Shown here: piece by piece, positions 28,289-39,057 of the stretch
Position numbering within the stretch: the stretch's first letter is position 1
Layout: every line of letters starts with the position of its first letter
Assembly (NCBI GenBank): GCA_030454085.1
Contig: JAKDJD010000014.1
Coordinates: forward strand, 5,628-69,627
DNA: 64,000 nt
Source of the DNA: Kocuria sp.
Lineage (GTDB): Bacteria > Actinomycetota > Actinomycetes > Actinomycetales > Micrococcaceae
Reading direction: 5' to 3'
Notes under the pieces: model-generated
What the model saw: the letters and a program-made list of their open reading frames with translations, nothing else
Databases searched by the model: none
What the model was told of the DNA's origin: nothing
Position numbers and translations under genes: made by a program

Positions 28289-30445
28289 TCAGAGCACATC
28301 CAATGCATCGCATCGGATCTGCACGGGTTCGTATTTTCGAGACGCCGAAAACGCCGCCCGGGTTCCGCGGAGGAGCTCCGTGACCCGTGGGGCCAGCCCG
28401 TAGGACATGAAGATGATCGCGCGGTATTCGTCGTCCTCATCGTCGCCGCTCGTCGGAACGGGATCGATCAGGCGCAGTGCCGGGGCCTCGCCCACATCCG
28501 GCAGGTTCAGGGAACGGACAAATTCCTCGACCGCGACCCTCGGGCCCGTGATCGCCGCCGTCCTCACCGCGGGTGGAAGACCCAACTCCTGCCTCTCCGC
28601 CATCTCCCGGGCGGCGAACCCGGCGGGATCCCACCGGACGAGAGCAGCGAGTGCGGCGGAGTCTTCGGCCGTGCAGATCACCTGACCGCCCGAATCCCGG
28701 TCGGCCACGAGCGCGCTCGCGTTCATCCAGCGCCGCAGAACCTGCTCGGAGACCCGCAGGGAGTCGCGCGCGAGCATCCGGTCCCCGTCCAGCAAGAGCG
28801 CCGCGCGGTAGCCGCCCTGGGCACACGGTTCGGCACCCGACGTGGCCACGACCAGCGCGGGACGATCACTGACTGAGGCCTTGATGTTCTCGCCGCTGGA
28901 ATTGACCACCGGAACCTGGGGGAAAGCGCGTCCCAGTTCTTCGGCGGTGCGCAGCGCACCCACCGTGGTGAGCCGCCACGAATGGTTGCCGCATTCCGAG
29001 CAGGCCCACTGAGAGACCCCCCGATGGCACCAGCGGCACACCGCCTGGGAGCGCGAATCCTTGTGCAGGCTCAGGGGTCCCATGCAGTGGGGGCAGCGCG
29101 CCGAGGCGCGGCATCTCTGGCACGCGAGAGTCGGGGCGTATCCAGTGCGCGCGACTTGGACCAGCACCGGGCCCCATTGCAACGCTTCCCGAGCCACCTG
29201 ATACGCGAGATGAGGAATCCTGGCGATGGCGGCCATCGGGTCGCGTTCACGAGTGAAGCTGTCGGACGTCGCGCGGATCAGCGGGGAATTCTTGCGGAGC
29301 GCCTCGCGGCTGGGGGCTACGGCCTCGGCCCATCGGGTGTGGACGAGCCGCTGCGCTTCCGGGGTCACGGCGTGGCCCATGAATATCGCGGAGCATTCCT
29401 GAAGCTGTGACCTGAGCAGCAGGACGTCCCGCGCGTGGCAGTACGGTGCCTGCCGCTCGATGAGGTTCTCGTCGCCGTCGTCGAAGCAGGCGACGAGCCC
29501 AAGGTTCGGGACCGGGGCGAAGGCCGCCGAGCGAGTCCCGATAACCACCCAGGCCTGCCCGGACAAACCCCTCAAGAATGATCCGTAGCGGGCAGCGAGT
29601 CCGGCACTGTTGCTCAGTCGAGAGATTCGGTCCGCGTCAAGATACCGGTTCATCGCGGCTTCGAGACGGTCCAGGGCCGGGTTGTCGGGGACGACGACGA
29701 TCGCCCGCTTCCCGCCGGAAACCGTTGCAGCACACACGCGGGCCATCAGCGTTGCCCAGTCCTGACCCGCCGACGGCGCGACGGAAACGACGCGTCTCAC
29801 GATCGGCCCCACGGGATCGCCTTGTTGGCGGAGGGTCTCGCGCCCTCCCTCGTAGAGTTCCCACCCGTCCGTCTGTGCTTCGCCCTCGGGCGACCAGGAA
29901 GGATCCGGGATGGAAGCCGGCACGGGGACGGATTCCTCCGGCGCGGATTCTCCATCCTCGGTCGAGGTCTTGGTGGCCCGGCCCAGGCCAAGGACGTCCC
30001 GCTCGTACTGTTTTTCCGCGCGCGCGGCGCGCGGGGGAACAGCCAACCTCAGGACGTCGGAATTGAGCCCGGCGTAACGCGCGGCGACCGCCTGGGCCAG
30101 GGACCAGATCTCCGGTGCCAGCGCGCGTACCGGCGAGACGACCCCGCGAAGAGGCTGCAACTGGACGGGGGATTCGCTGCGGTCTACCCGTTCGACGAGC
30201 CAGGCGACGGTCTCGCGACCGTGAAAGGCGACGCGCACGCGCACCCCCGGGCGTGCGGATTCACCGAGGTGCGCGGGGACGGAGTAGTCGAAGAGACGAT
30301 CCAGGTGAGGAACCCGGGTATCGATCGCGACCCGGGCCACGGGTTTCTCCTCCGCGACGGGCACCGCACCGAGCTGGTCGGCGTTTTTGTCACGCGGTTC
30401 CCATCCTTCCAGCCCCGGAAGGACGCCGTCGGGATGGTCCGCCAT
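28289..30445 (-). CDS. priA: Primosomal protein N' (PriA), degenerate helicase motifs
   Basis: PriA restarts stalled replication forks. The 718-aa protein retains the N-terminal 3' DNA-binding domain (about 38-140) and the zinc region with CQRCRASARCPHC and CRWCHRGVSQWACSEC. The helicase core is degenerate. Walker A is replaced by APSAGQD and the DEEH box by FDDGDEN, so ATP hydrolysis is unlikely. This matches the actinobacterial PriA variants thought to lack helicase activity. It starts 2 nt after the metK stop and is probably co-transcribed with coaBC and metK. Confidence 0.9.
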   Translation of the reverse strand: MADHPDGVLPGLEGWEPRDKNADQLGAVPVAEEKPVARVAIDTRVPHLDRLFDYSVPAHLGESARPGVRVRVAFHGRETVAWLVERVDRSESPVQLQPLRGVVSPVRALAPEIWSLAQAVAARYAGLNSDVLRLAVPPRAARAEKQYERDVLGLGRATKTSTEDGESAPEESVPVPASIPDPSWSPEGEAQTDGWELYEGGRETLRQQGDPVGPIVRRVVSVAPSAGQDWATLMARVCAATVSGGKRAIVVVPDNPALDRLEAAMNRYLDADRISRLSNSAGLAARYGSFLRGLSGQAWVVIGTRSAAFAPVPNLGLVACFDDGDENLIERQAPYCHARDVLLLRSQLQECSAIFMGHAVTPEAQRLVHTRWAEAVAPSREALRKNSPLIRATSDSFTRERDPMAAIARIPHLAYQVAREALQWGPVLVQVARTGYAPTLACQRCRASARCPHCMGPLSLHKDSRSQAVCRWCHRGVSQWACSECGNHSWRLTTVGALRTAEELGRAFPQVPVVNSSGENIKASVSDRPALVVATSGAEPCAQGGYRAALLLDGDRMLARDSLRVSEQVLRRWMNASALVADRDSGGQVICTAEDSAALAALVRWDPAGFAAREMAERQELGLPPAVRTAAITGPRVAVEEFVRSLNLPDVGEAPALRLIDPVPTSGDDEDDEYRAIIFMSYGLAPRVTELLRGTRAAFSASRKYEPVQIRCDALDVL

Positions 30446-30447
30446 GG

Positions 30448-31650
30448 CTACAGGGCGGCCCGCAACGCCTCGGCCCGGTCGGTACGCTCCCAGGTGAATT
30501 CGGGCTCGTCACGACCGAAGTGGCCGTGGGCCGCGGTCTTGGCGTAGATCGGACGACGCAGTTGCAGGTCGTTGATGATGGCCAGTGGCCGAAGGTCGAA
30601 GACCTCGTTGATGGCCTTTTCGATGCGAACCGGGTCCTCGTGGTGGGTTCCGAAGGTCTCCACGTAGAGGCCGACAGGACGCGCGCGCCCGATCGCGTAG
30701 GCCACCTGGACTTCTGCGCGGTCCGCGAGCCCGGCAGCGACTACGTTCTTGGCGATCCAGCGCATGGCGTATGCGGCCGAGCGGTCCACCTTGGACGGGT
30801 CCTTGCCGGAGAAAGCCCCACCGCCGTGTCGCGACATGCCACCGTAGGTGTCCACGATGATCTTGCGTCCGGTCAATCCTGCGTCCCCCACCGGGCCGCC
30901 CTGGACGAATTGGCCCGCGGGATTCACGATGAAGTCGGCGGATCGCGTGTCCAGGTCGAGATCCTCGAGCACCGGGTCGATCACGAACCGCCGAACCTCC
31001 TGCTGGAGGTCCTTGAGAGCGTATTTTTCGTCGTGCTGAGTCGAGAGAACCACGGTGTCCACCGAGACCGGCGTGTGGCCGTCGTATCCGAGCGTCACCT
31101 GGGTCTTGCCATCGGGTCGAAGCCCCGGCAGAACGCCGTCCTTGCGGATTTTGGTCAGCCGTTCCGACAAGCGATGCGCGATCCAGATCGGCGCCGGCAT
31201 CAGGGCCTCGGTCTCATTCGTTGCATAGCCGAACATGATGCCCTGGTCGCCCGCGCCCTGGCGGTCCAGGTCATCCTCGGCGACGCCGGTTCGTTCTTCC
31301 AGGGACGTGTACACGCCGGAGTTGATGTCGGGCGACTGCTCCCCGATCGATACAGACACTCCGCAGAAATCGCCGTCGAAGCCTCGCGTCGAGTTGTCGT
31401 AGCCGATTTCCAGGATGGTGTCCCGCACGATCTTCGGGATTTCGACGTAAGCCGTGGTGGTGACCTCGCCCGCAACCATGACCTGCCCGGTGGTGACCAT
31501 GGTTTCGACGGCGACGTTCGCCAACGGGTCGCTGGCCAGCAATGCGTCCAGGATCGAGTCGGAAATCTGGTCGCAGATCTTGTCCGGATGGCCCTCGGTC
31601 ACAGACTCTGACGTGAACAGGCGAAGATGCTGATGGTCGTTGGAAGTCAC
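30448..31650 (-). CDS. metK: S-adenosylmethionine synthetase
   Basis: MetK makes S-adenosylmethionine from methionine and ATP. The 400-aa protein has the N-terminal [16 protein letters not shown] motif, [12 protein letters not shown] and the P-loop-like [16 protein letters not shown], all standard. It starts with GTG, 34 nt after the coaBC stop; this gap is too short for a SAM riboswitch, and no riboswitch-like structure is seen. The weak ribosome site (GAGTAG) suggests read-through translation from the rpoZ-coaBC operon. Confidence 0.97.
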   Translation of the reverse strand: MTSNDHQHLRLFTSESVTEGHPDKICDQISDSILDALLASDPLANVAVETMVTTGQVMVAGEVTTTAYVEIPKIVRDTILEIGYDNSTRGFDGDFCGVSVSIGEQSPDINSGVYTSLEERTGVAEDDLDRQGAGDQGIMFGYATNETEALMPAPIWIAHRLSERLTKIRKDGVLPGLRPDGKTQVTLGYDGHTPVSVDTVVLSTQHDEKYALKDLQQEVRRFVIDPVLEDLDLDTRSADFIVNPAGQFVQGGPVGDAGLTGRKIIVDTYGGMSRHGGGAFSGKDPSKVDRSAAYAMRWIAKNVVAAGLADRAEVQVAYAIGRARPVGLYVETFGTHHEDPVRIEKAINEVFDLRPLAIINDLQLRRPIYAKTAAHGHFGRDEPEFTWERTDRAEALRAAL

Positions 31651-31684
31651 TCGGCTACTCTACTCGTTCGATACTCTCGTTGGA

Positions 31685-32944
31685 CTACTGCGGCGGAATG
31701 TTGAAGTGTGACGCGATACGTGTCATGAGGCGACGCGCGAGGTCCGCTTTGGTGCCCCTGACTTCGGATTCCTCACCAGGTTCGGCACCGCGGGCCAGCA
31801 GTGTGGCCGCCGTCTGGTCCTTCCCGAACACGAGGTCCGTACCGACCTCGTTGACGACCAGGACATCGCAGCCCTTGGACTCGAGTTTCTGACGCCCGAG
31901 TTCGGCCACGGACTGGTCCGGCGAGCCTGTCTCCGCGGCGAACCCGACCAGGAAGGCCTGGTGTTCCCCCTCGGATTTCTTCCGCACCATGGTCTTGAGA
32001 ATGTCCGGGTTGCGCACCAGATCGATCGTGGGTGCGTCCTGAGCCTTGGGGTCCTTCTTGATCTTGGTTTCCGACAGGTCGCGGGGGCGGAAGTCTGCGA
32101 CGGCGGCCGCCATTACCAGGACGTCGGCTCGGTCCTCGATCGTGGCCCGTTCCGTGGCCTCAAGGAGTTCCATGGCCGACGACACGCGAGAAATCCGCAG
32201 CTTCTCGGTCTCCTCCGGGTCCGGGACCTCCGTGTGGGCGAGGACCAGGTGGACGTCCGCTCCGCGGTCGGCGGCGGCCAGAGCCACGGCGAGGCCTTGC
32301 TTCCCCGAGGAACGGTTTCCCAGATAGCGCACCGGGTCCAGGGCTTCGCGCGTTCCACCGGCGGTGACCACAATTTTCTTCCCGGTCAGGTCCGCCGATT
32401 CCGTCTCGTCTTCGTCATGGTCCGCGTGGGCCATCATGGCTCGACGATGAATTTCGGCGGGCTCGGGCAGACGCCCCGCCCCACTGTCTCGGCCCGTGAG
32501 TCGGCCGACGGCCGGGTCGATGACCGTGTACCCGTAGCTCCGCAGCAGACCGACGTTCCTGACGGTCGCCGGGTTCTCCCACATCTGGGTGTGCATGGCC
32601 GGAGCGAAGACCACGGGACAGCGCGCCGTCAGAATGGTTGCGGTCAGCAAGTCATCCGCCCGGCCCGAGGCAACCCTGGCCATGAGGTCGGCGGTCGCGG
32701 GGGCAACCACAATCATGTCCGCCTCTTCGCCCTGCCGCACGTGATTGACGGACTCGACGTCCTCGAACACGGTGGTCCGCACGGGCGATCCGGACAAGGC
32801 CTCCCACGTGGGGGCGCCCACGAATTCGAGGGCCGACCGTGTGGGCATGGCCACGACCTCGTGACCGTCCTCGCTGAACAAACGCAAAAGCATCGCGGCC
32901 TTGTAGGCCGCGATGCCTCCACCAATTCCTAGAATTACTCGCAC
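31685..32944 (-). CDS. coaBC: Bifunctional phosphopantothenoylcysteine decarboxylase/phosphopantothenate-cysteine ligase
   Basis: CoaBC carries out two consecutive steps of coenzyme A synthesis: it joins cysteine to 4'-phosphopantothenate and then decarboxylates the product. The 419-aa protein has an N-terminal flavoprotein decarboxylase domain (GIGGGIAAYKA, VAPATADLMARVASGRADDLL, PAMHTQMWENP) and a C-terminal ligase domain (VVTAGGTREALDPVRYLGNRS, MAAAVADFRP). The start is GTG at 32944. It lies between rpoZ and metK, the usual actinobacterial order. Confidence 0.96.
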   Translation of the reverse strand: MRVILGIGGGIAAYKAAMLLRLFSEDGHEVVAMPTRSALEFVGAPTWEALSGSPVRTTVFEDVESVNHVRQGEEADMIVVAPATADLMARVASGRADDLLTATILTARCPVVFAPAMHTQMWENPATVRNVGLLRSYGYTVIDPAVGRLTGRDSGAGRLPEPAEIHRRAMMAHADHDEDETESADLTGKKIVVTAGGTREALDPVRYLGNRSSGKQGLAVALAAADRGADVHLVLAHTEVPDPEETEKLRISRVSSAMELLEATERATIEDRADVLVMAAAVADFRPRDLSETKIKKDPKAQDAPTIDLVRNPDILKTMVRKKSEGEHQAFLVGFAAETGSPDQSVAELGRQKLESKGCDVLVVNEVGTDLVFGKDQTAATLLARGAEPGEESEVRGTKADLARRLMTRIASHFNIPPQ

Positions 32945-33001
32945 GGCTCCAGTCTAACGGTCCGACGGGAACCACGCCGTCACCACGAGTGACGCTGTGA
33001 A

Positions 33002-33421
33002 TTACTCGGCGTCGCCCTCCGACGTGGCGGTCCCCTCCGTTGCGTTCGAGCTGAACTCGACGAACGGGTCCGAAGCTTCGCCCTCGGTCGCGAAAATGTC
33101 GGAACCGAAGAAATCAGCGACGGGCTCGTCGTCGTGAACCAACTGGCCGTTCTCGTTGTACCGGCCGCCTTCGACCTGGTGGGCCTCGAGAACATCCTCC
33201 TCGATCTCACGCATGGCGATCGACAGCGACTTCTCGTTCACGGCGGTGTCCACGAGCGGCCCGACGTGCTCGAAGAGGCCTTCCTGGAGCTGGGCATAGT
33301 ATGCATTGATCTGACGGGCCCGGCGGGCACCGAAGATGACCAGGCCATACTTGGAATCGGTCTTCTCGAGGAGTGAATCCACCGAGGGATCGATGATGCC
33401 TTCGTGTTCGGAAAGTGCCAA
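33002..33421 (-). CDS. rpoZ: DNA-directed RNA polymerase subunit omega, with acidic C-terminal tail
   Basis: Omega aids assembly and stability of RNA polymerase by clamping the beta' subunit. The core is recognisable in [32 protein letters not shown] and MREIEEDVL. At 139 aa it is longer than the usual 85-110 aa, because of a Glu/Asp/Ser-rich tail after about residue 90. The 217-nt gap from gmk gives room for its own promoter. The core call is firm; the tail has no recognised role. Confidence 0.93.
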   Translation of the reverse strand: MALSEHEGIIDPSVDSLLEKTDSKYGLVIFGARRARQINAYYAQLQEGLFEHVGPLVDTAVNEKSLSIAMREIEEDVLEAHQVEGGRYNENGQLVHDDEPVADFFGSDIFATEGEASDPFVEFSSNATEGTATSEGDAE

Positions 33422-33638
33422 GAAATTCTCCCGTGACGTTGATTGAATACCGCCGGCTCTGCAAGCCAGGCGTTCTTCCGGTGCTCGCGCTCAATGGAGC
33501 CACCGGGCAAAACTAATACACCATGGTACAGCCGAGGACGGGCGAAAGCACGCTCTCGGGGAGGTCAATCGTCTTTTGTCCGACATCTCACCGTTCCTCG
33601 GGGCGGCCCGATGTCTTCGACGCCGCCTCGGTACCGTC

Positions 33639-34223
33639 TCACACCTCGGTGGGCTGCTGGACGATCCCCATGATCTCCACGAGCTCTCCCGCGGCCTGTT
33701 CGACGGTTTCGTTGATGACCGTCTGGTCGAATTCCGGTTCTGCCCCCAGCTCGTCCTTCGCGGTGTCCAGGCGAACACGCTGCTCCGTGTCGGTTTCGGT
33801 GCCGCGAGTCTGCAGACGACGCACCAGCTCTTCCCAGCTCGGCGGAGCCAAGAAAACCATCTGGGCCTCCGGCATGGCGTTCCTCACCTGGCGTGCCCCC
33901 TGAATATCGATCTCCAACAACACGTGGCGGCCGGCAGCCAGGGCATCCTCGACCATCGTCTTCATGGTCCCGTACCGGTGATTGTTGTGAACCTTGGCCC
34001 ACTCGAGCATCTGGCGGTTTTCCACCATGGAGTCGAACTCTTCGTCCGAGACGAAGTAGTAGTGGACGCCGTCCTGCTCACCCGGTCGAGGATCCCTGGT
34101 TGTTGCGGATACTGAGAGCCACACCTCGGGGTAGTGATCCCGGATGTATGCAGAGACCGTCCCCTTCCCCACGGCCGTCGGCCCGGCGAGTACGGTCAAA
34201 TGCGGGGACTGGGTCTCTGTCAC
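33639..34223 (-). CDS. gmk: Guanylate kinase
   Basis: Gmk phosphorylates GMP to GDP with ATP. The 194-aa protein has the P-loop GPTAVGKGT, the GMP-binding SVSATTRDPRPGEQDGVHYYF and the lid region RLQTRGTETDTE. The ATG lies 4 nt after the mihF stop, so the two genes share a transcript. The mihF-gmk-rpoZ order is a conserved actinobacterial block. Confidence 0.96.
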   Translation of the reverse strand: MTETQSPHLTVLAGPTAVGKGTVSAYIRDHYPEVWLSVSATTRDPRPGEQDGVHYYFVSDEEFDSMVENRQMLEWAKVHNNHRYGTMKTMVEDALAAGRHVLLEIDIQGARQVRNAMPEAQMVFLAPPSWEELVRRLQTRGTETDTEQRVRLDTAKDELGAEPEFDQTVINETVEQAAGELVEIMGIVQQPTEV

Positions 34224-34227
34224 TGGA

Positions 34228-34542
34228 TTACCCTTCGAGATGTTCGATGAGATTTCTGCGCTGGTGGGCTCCCAAGCCCCGAAGACGCCTGCTGGGTGCG
34301 ATCCTGAGCTCCCTCATGATCGCCGCTGCCCGGATCTCCCCGATGCTCGGGATGGACTTCAACATATCCTCGACACGGATGCGTTGCAAAGCCTCGTCCG
34401 CATCCGCTCGATCAAGAAACTCACTCACGGTGATCGTTCGATTTTTAAGGGCCAATTTGGCATCGGCACGTGCCTGGCGGGACTGCTTGGCCTTTTCGCG
34501 GGCCGCAGCGCGTTCTTCGTCGGTTAGAGGGCGCAGAGCCAT
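34228..34542 (-). CDS. mihF: Integration host factor, actinobacterial type
   Basis: MihF/sIHF is the actinobacterial nucleoid-associated protein, unrelated to the proteobacterial IHF heterodimer; it binds and bends DNA and is needed by some phage integrases. The 104-aa protein opens ALRPLTDEERAAAREKA, has a helical N-terminal half and a helix-two-turn-helix region (MLKSIPSIGEIRAAAIMREL) followed by RRLRGLGAHQR. The ATG at 34542 has AGGAAG 5 nt upstream; the longer frame is not conserved. It is the first gene of the mihF-gmk-rpoZ run. Confidence 0.95.
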   Translation of the reverse strand: MALRPLTDEERAAAREKAKQSRQARADAKLALKNRTITVSEFLDRADADEALQRIRVEDMLKSIPSIGEIRAAAIMRELRIAPSRRLRGLGAHQRRNLIEHLEG

Positions 34543-34863
34543 AGTTACTTCCTCTCCTAGTTCTACGAGGCAACAATCGAGGTCCCCCACTCAATCCTCG
34601 TGGATACAGCCCTTAAATTACCTCACAGTAGCCTTCGAGACCAGTCAATCCATGGTCGAGGCCAGAATGTTCCGGAATTCCGGACGTCACATTGTGGGAG
34701 ATCGTCCGAGGGGCCACGGCGGCGTCGTGCACGTCAGGGTTGTCCCACGGATGGACGGCGACTCAAGACGATCATTCGGCAAAAGATTTGGCAGACCCCG
34801 GGAACACATCAATGTGTATTGATAAGTTCCCGGGGTCTTGTACCGACCGGTAATCGGTGATTC
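34543..34863. other. Intergenic region: mihF promoter region and pyr-operon terminator
   Basis: This 321-nt gap between pyrF and mihF holds no gene. It contains the nested terminator hairpin at 34793-34838. Nearer mihF, on the minus strand, a TTGACT (within 34640-34660) could be a -35 box, with no perfect -10 at the standard distance. About 150 nt of 5' leader may precede mihF. Confidence 0.6.
34793..34838 (-). terminator. Terminator of the pyrimidine operon, nested hairpin
   Basis: The outer stem is 13 bp and perfect (AGACCCCGGGAAC, 34793-34805, with its complement at 34826-34838). An inner 6-bp stem, ATCAAT/ATTGAT, is capped by a GTGT loop. It lies 25 nt after the pyrF stop and before the mihF promoter region. 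There is no U-tract on either strand; it could act in both directions. Confidence 0.9.
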
Positions 34864-35739
34864 TCACGCCGAGCTTCCGGCCTCCGTGCCCAGGGCCTCC
34901 ATCAGCTCTTCGTTGCACCGTTTGGCGGCGGCGGACAAAGCGTCCGCATCCGGGCCGTGGCGCAAGACGCCGCGTGAATTCGCGACCACGACCCTGTCGC
35001 CGGCACCGTTGAACACCCGTGCGAGGTCGTCGGCAGTGGCCCCCTGTGCTCCGTAGCCGGGAGCAAGGATCAGCCCGTTGAACTCTGCGAGGGAAATCCC
35101 CAGAGCGTCCAGGGCCGGCCCTACGGTTGCGCCGACGACCAGGCCGCACGGGCCGGTATGGGTCCAGTCGCGGCGCCCGTTCTCGGCGATCGCCTGGTCG
35201 ACGACCGACTTCGCCACGGAGTCCTGTCCGCCCCGGTGCTGCACTCCCGCGCCTTCCGGATTGGAGGTCAGGGCGAGGACGAAGGTCCCCCGACCGTGGT
35301 CCGCGGCGGCGTCCAGCGCGGGGGACAATGAACCGAACCCGAGATACGGGCTCAACGTGACCGCGTCCCCCGCCAGGCCGGATCGTTCGGACAACCAGGC
35401 GTCAGCGTACGCGGCCATCGTCGAGCCGATGTCCCCACGCTTGGCGTCACACACGACCTGAGTCCCCGAGTCCCTGCCTCGGGCAATTACTTTCTCCAGG
35501 ACACCGAGCCCAGCGGGCCCGTGCCGCTCGAACAAGGCGACCTGAGGTTTGACCGAGGCGGCCTCTCCCCCGATCGCGTCCATCACCGTCAGGGCGAAGG
35601 TTTCGAGCCCTCCGACGTCGTCCGCCAGACCCCAAGCGTCCAGGAGGCCGGGGTGCGGATCGATTCCGACGCAGAGAGGACCCTTCTCCCTCAAGGCCAG
35701 GTACAGGCGGTCACCGGCAGGGGGAACCGTGCCCATCAT
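34864..35739 (-). CDS. pyrF: Orotidine 5'-phosphate decarboxylase
   Basis: PyrF converts OMP to UMP, the last step of de novo UMP synthesis. The 291-aa protein is of the longer subfamily (type 2). It shows GIDPHPGLL near the N-terminus, the catalytic [14 protein letters not shown] and, near the end, [11 protein letters not shown] with [10 protein letters not shown] for phosphate binding. The ATG overlaps the carB stop (ATGA). It is the last gene of the pyr operon and is followed by a strong terminator. Confidence 0.95.
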   Translation of the reverse strand: MMGTVPPAGDRLYLALREKGPLCVGIDPHPGLLDAWGLADDVGGLETFALTVMDAIGGEAASVKPQVALFERHGPAGLGVLEKVIARGRDSGTQVVCDAKRGDIGSTMAAYADAWLSERSGLAGDAVTLSPYLGFGSLSPALDAAADHGRGTFVLALTSNPEGAGVQHRGGQDSVAKSVVDQAIAENGRRDWTHTGPCGLVVGATVGPALDALGISLAEFNGLILAPGYGAQGATADDLARVFNGAGDRVVVANSRGVLRHGPDADALSAAAKRCNEELMEALGTEAGSSA

Positions 35740-38700
35740 TGTTGGGCCTCGCGTTCGGCGGCGGCCGCTGCGGACAACGTCGCCTCGTGATCCTGCAGGC
35801 TCATGACGTCCCAGGAGTGGCGACGCTGCGCATCGATGGACTGGATCGTGGCGCCGAACTCGGAGATCGTGGTCATGAGCGGGCACCCGATGCTGGTCGC
35901 GGCCGCGCGAATTTCGTAGCCGTCTCCGCGTGCCTCGCCGGCGCCGGATGGCGTGTTGAAGATCAACGCGATCTCACCGTCGGTGATCATGTCGACGATG
36001 CTCCGCTCGCCTTCCTTCGCCTCACGAAGCTTGGGGACCACGGTGCACTGGATGCCGTTCCGCCTCATGACCTGCGCGGTTCCGCCGGTCGTGATGATTT
36101 CGAAGCCGAGCTCCTGAAGCATCTTGACATACACGATGGCCGCGCGCTTGTCCCTGTCCGCAACGGTCACGAACACGCGACCTTCCGTGGGAAGCACGTT
36201 CCCGACCGATGCCTGCGCCTTCGCGAAAGCGGTGTCGAAGAACGCGTGCAACCCCATGACCTCGCCGGTCGACCGCATCTCCGGCCCCAAGAGTGAGTCC
36301 ACGGCCGCTCCCGAATGGGTCCGGAATCGGTTGAAGGGCAGAACGGCTTCCTTGACCGCGATGGCGGTCTCCTCGGGCAGTCTCGCCCCGTCCATGTGGG
36401 TCGGCAGGTGCCCTGAGGCCTTGAGGGATTCGATGGTCTCCCCCGTCCCGATCAGGGCCGCCGCCTTGGCCAGCTGGACGCCGGTCGCCTTGGAGACGAA
36501 CGGCACCGTGCGGGACGCACGGGGGTTCGCTTCGATCACGTAGAGAACATTCGACGCGACCGCGAACTGGATATTGATGAGCCCCCGGACGCCGACGCCC
36601 TGTGCAATACCCAGGGTCGCTTCACGAACTCGCTCGAGCACCGAGGGACTGAGCGTCACGGGCGGCAAGGTGGACGCCGAGTCGCCGGAATGGATCCCGG
36701 CCTCCTCGATGTGCTCCATGATGCCGCCCATGTACAGCTCGTTCCCGTCGAACAGCGCGTCGACGTCGATCTCGATTGCATCCTCGAGGAACTTGTCGAT
36801 CAGCGCGGGCTGGGAGGGCGAGACCTCGGTGGCGTTGGACAGATAACGGGCCAGGTTCTCTTCGTCGTAGACGATTTCCATGCCCCGACCGCCCAGGACA
36901 TACGACGGCCGGACCAGAACCGGGTAACCGATCTCGTCCGCGATCACCTTGGCATCGGTGAAGGTCGAGGCCGTTCCGTTCTTCGGGGTCATGAGTCCCG
37001 CGTTCGCGAGGACCTGGGAGAACTCGCCGCGGTCCTCCGCCAGGTCGATGGCCTCCGGCGAAGTACCCAGGATCGGGACGCCGGCCTCCTTGAGCTCGCG
37101 CGCAAGTTTGAGCGGCGTCTGACCGCCCAGTTGCACAAATACACCCAGCAGTCCGCCGGTGCGACGCTCGGAGTCGATGACCTCGAGGACATCCTCCAGG
37201 GTCAGAGGCTCGAAGTACAAGCGAGTCGAGACGTCGTAGTCGGTCGAAACGGTCTCGGGGTTGCAATTGACCATGACCGTCTCGTAACCGGCGTCGCGCA
37301 GGACCATCGAGGCGTGCACGCACGAGTAGTCGAACTCGATACCCTGCCCGATCCTGTTCGGCCCGGATCCGAGGATCATGATCGACTTGCCCTGGTGCGG
37401 AGCCACCTCGTCCTCCTGATCGTAGGAGGAGTAATGGTACGGGGTGAATGCCTCGAACTCCGCGGCGCAAGTGTCCACCGTCTTGAACACGGGACGGACC
37501 CCCAGGGCGTGGCGGACACCGCGGACCACCTCTTCGCGGCTGTGGGCCAGCTCGGCGATCTGCTCATCCGAGAATCCGTGGCGCTTCGCGAGCTCCAGGG
37601 ACTCCCTGGTCAGGTTCGTGTCATTGCGGACCTCGTCCGCGACCTCGTTGATCAATTGGAGCTGGTCCAGGAACCACGGGTCGATACCGGTGGCATCGTA
37701 CATCTCGTCGATCGTGGCGCCGGCGGCCAGCGCGCGACGCACCTGGTGCAGGCGCTCCGTGGTCGGCGTCTTGGTGGCCTCGACCAGCTCCCGCAAGGCC
37801 GAAGGCTCGAGGTGATCGTGCGCGAAGGAGAACGTGCTGTTCTTCTGTTCGAGGGACCGAAGGGCCTTCTGAAGCGCTTCGGTGAAGTTCCTGCCGAGCG
37901 CCATGGCTTCGCCCACGGATTTCATGGTGGTGGTCAGCGTCGGGTCGGCCGCCGGGAACTTCTCGAAGGCGAACCGCGGAACCTTGACGACTACGTAGTC
38001 GAGCGTCGGTTCGAAGGACGCCGGGGTCTTCCGCGTGATGTCGTTCGGGATCTCGTCCAGGGTGTAGCCGAGCGAGAGTTTGGTGGCGATCTTGGCGATC
38101 GGGAAACCCGTCGCTTTGGAAGCCAGAGCCGAGGACCGGGACACGCGAGGGTTCATCTCGATCACGACCACGCGTCCGGTCTTCGGGTCCACGGCGAACT
38201 GGATGTTGCAGCCGCCCGTATCCACGCCGACCTCACGGATCACGGCGATCGCGACGTCGCGCATCTTCTGGTACTCGCGATCCGTCAGCGTGAGCGCGGG
38301 TGCAACAGTGATCGAGTCCCCCGTGTGGACGCCCACCGGGTCGAAGTTCTCGATCGAACAGACAACCACCACGTTGTCGTTCTTGTCCCGCATCATCTCG
38401 AGCTCGTATTCCTTCCACCCGAGGATCGACTCCTCGAGCAGGACTTCGGAGGTCGGGCTGTACTGGATCCCGGCGCCGGCAATGCGGTGCAGGTCTTCCT
38501 CGTTGTAGGCCATTCCGGAGCCCAGACCACCCATCGTGAAGGAGGGTCGGACGACCATGGGGTAGCCCAGCTTCTCCGCGGCGGCCAGGGCCTCGTCCAT
38601 CGAGTGGACGATTTCCGACCGTGCCGATTCGGCACCGCAGCGTTCGACGACGCCCTTGAACGCCTCACGGTCCTCACCGAGGTTGATGGCCGCGATGTTG

Positions 38701-39053
38701 GCACCGATGAGTTCGACGTTGTACTTGGCGAGAGTTCCACGTTCGTCCAGGGCGATCGCGGCGTTCAGTGCAGTCTGACCGCCCAGGGTCGGCAGGACGG
38801 CGTCGGGCCGTTCACGATCGATGATGCGTTCGATGGTGTCCGGCGTGATCGGCTCGATGTAGGTCGCATCCGCGAACTCGGGGTCGGTCATGATGGTTGC
38901 CGGATTCGAGTTCACCAGAATGACCCGGATGCCCTCTTCCTTGAGCACCCGCAGCGCCTGCGTCCCGGAGTAGTCGAATTCCGCAGCCTGGCCGATGACG
39001 ATCGGGCCCGAACCGATGACCAGGACGCTCTTGAGATCTTGACGACGAGGCAT
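35736..39053 (-). CDS. carB: Carbamoyl-phosphate synthase, large subunit
   Basis: CarB makes carbamoyl phosphate from bicarbonate, ammonia passed from CarA, and two ATP. The 1105-aa protein has two homologous ATP-grasp halves, each opening with a nucleotide-binding glycine motif ([19 protein letters not shown] and [19 protein letters not shown]). A C-terminal MGS-like domain (about 965-1080) is the usual site of allosteric control. The size is full. It starts with ATG 4 nt after carA and overlaps pyrF by 4 nt. Confidence 0.97.
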   Translation of the reverse strand: MPRRQDLKSVLVIGSGPIVIGQAAEFDYSGTQALRVLKEEGIRVILVNSNPATIMTDPEFADATYIEPITPDTIERIIDRERPDAVLPTLGGQTALNAAIALDERGTLAKYNVELIGANIAAINLGEDREAFKGVVERCGAESARSEIVHSMDEALAAAEKLGYPMVVRPSFTMGGLGSGMAYNEEDLHRIAGAGIQYSPTSEVLLEESILGWKEYELEMMRDKNDNVVVVCSIENFDPVGVHTGDSITVAPALTLTDREYQKMRDVAIAVIREVGVDTGGCNIQFAVDPKTGRVVVIEMNPRVSRSSALASKATGFPIAKIATKLSLGYTLDEIPNDITRKTPASFEPTLDYVVVKVPRFAFEKFPAADPTLTTTMKSVGEAMALGRNFTEALQKALRSLEQKNSTFSFAHDHLEPSALRELVEATKTPTTERLHQVRRALAAGATIDEMYDATGIDPWFLDQLQLINEVADEVRNDTNLTRESLELAKRHGFSDEQIAELAHSREEVVRGVRHALGVRPVFKTVDTCAAEFEAFTPYHYSSYDQEDEVAPHQGKSIMILGSGPNRIGQGIEFDYSCVHASMVLRDAGYETVMVNCNPETVSTDYDVSTRLYFEPLTLEDVLEVIDSERRTGGLLGVFVQLGGQTPLKLARELKEAGVPILGTSPEAIDLAEDRGEFSQVLANAGLMTPKNGTASTFTDAKVIADEIGYPVLVRPSYVLGGRGMEIVYDEENLARYLSNATEVSPSQPALIDKFLEDAIEIDVDALFDGNELYMGGIMEHIEEAGIHSGDSASTLPPVTLSPSVLERVREATLGIAQGVGVRGLINIQFAVASNVLYVIEANPRASRTVPFVSKATGVQLAKAAALIGTGETIESLKASGHLPTHMDGARLPEETAIAVKEAVLPFNRFRTHSGAAVDSLLGPEMRSTGEVMGLHAFFDTAFAKAQASVGNVLPTEGRVFVTVADRDKRAAIVYVKMLQELGFEIITTGGTAQVMRRNGIQCTVVPKLREAKEGERSIVDMITDGEIALIFNTPSGAGEARGDGYEIRAAATSIGCPLMTTISEFGATIQSIDAQRRHSWDVMSLQDHEATLSAAAAAEREAQQ

Positions 39054-39057
39054 AGAG

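Noticed and set aside
31651..31684. Possible SAM riboswitch before metK
   Set aside because: The gap is only 34 nt, far too short, and no riboswitch core is visible.
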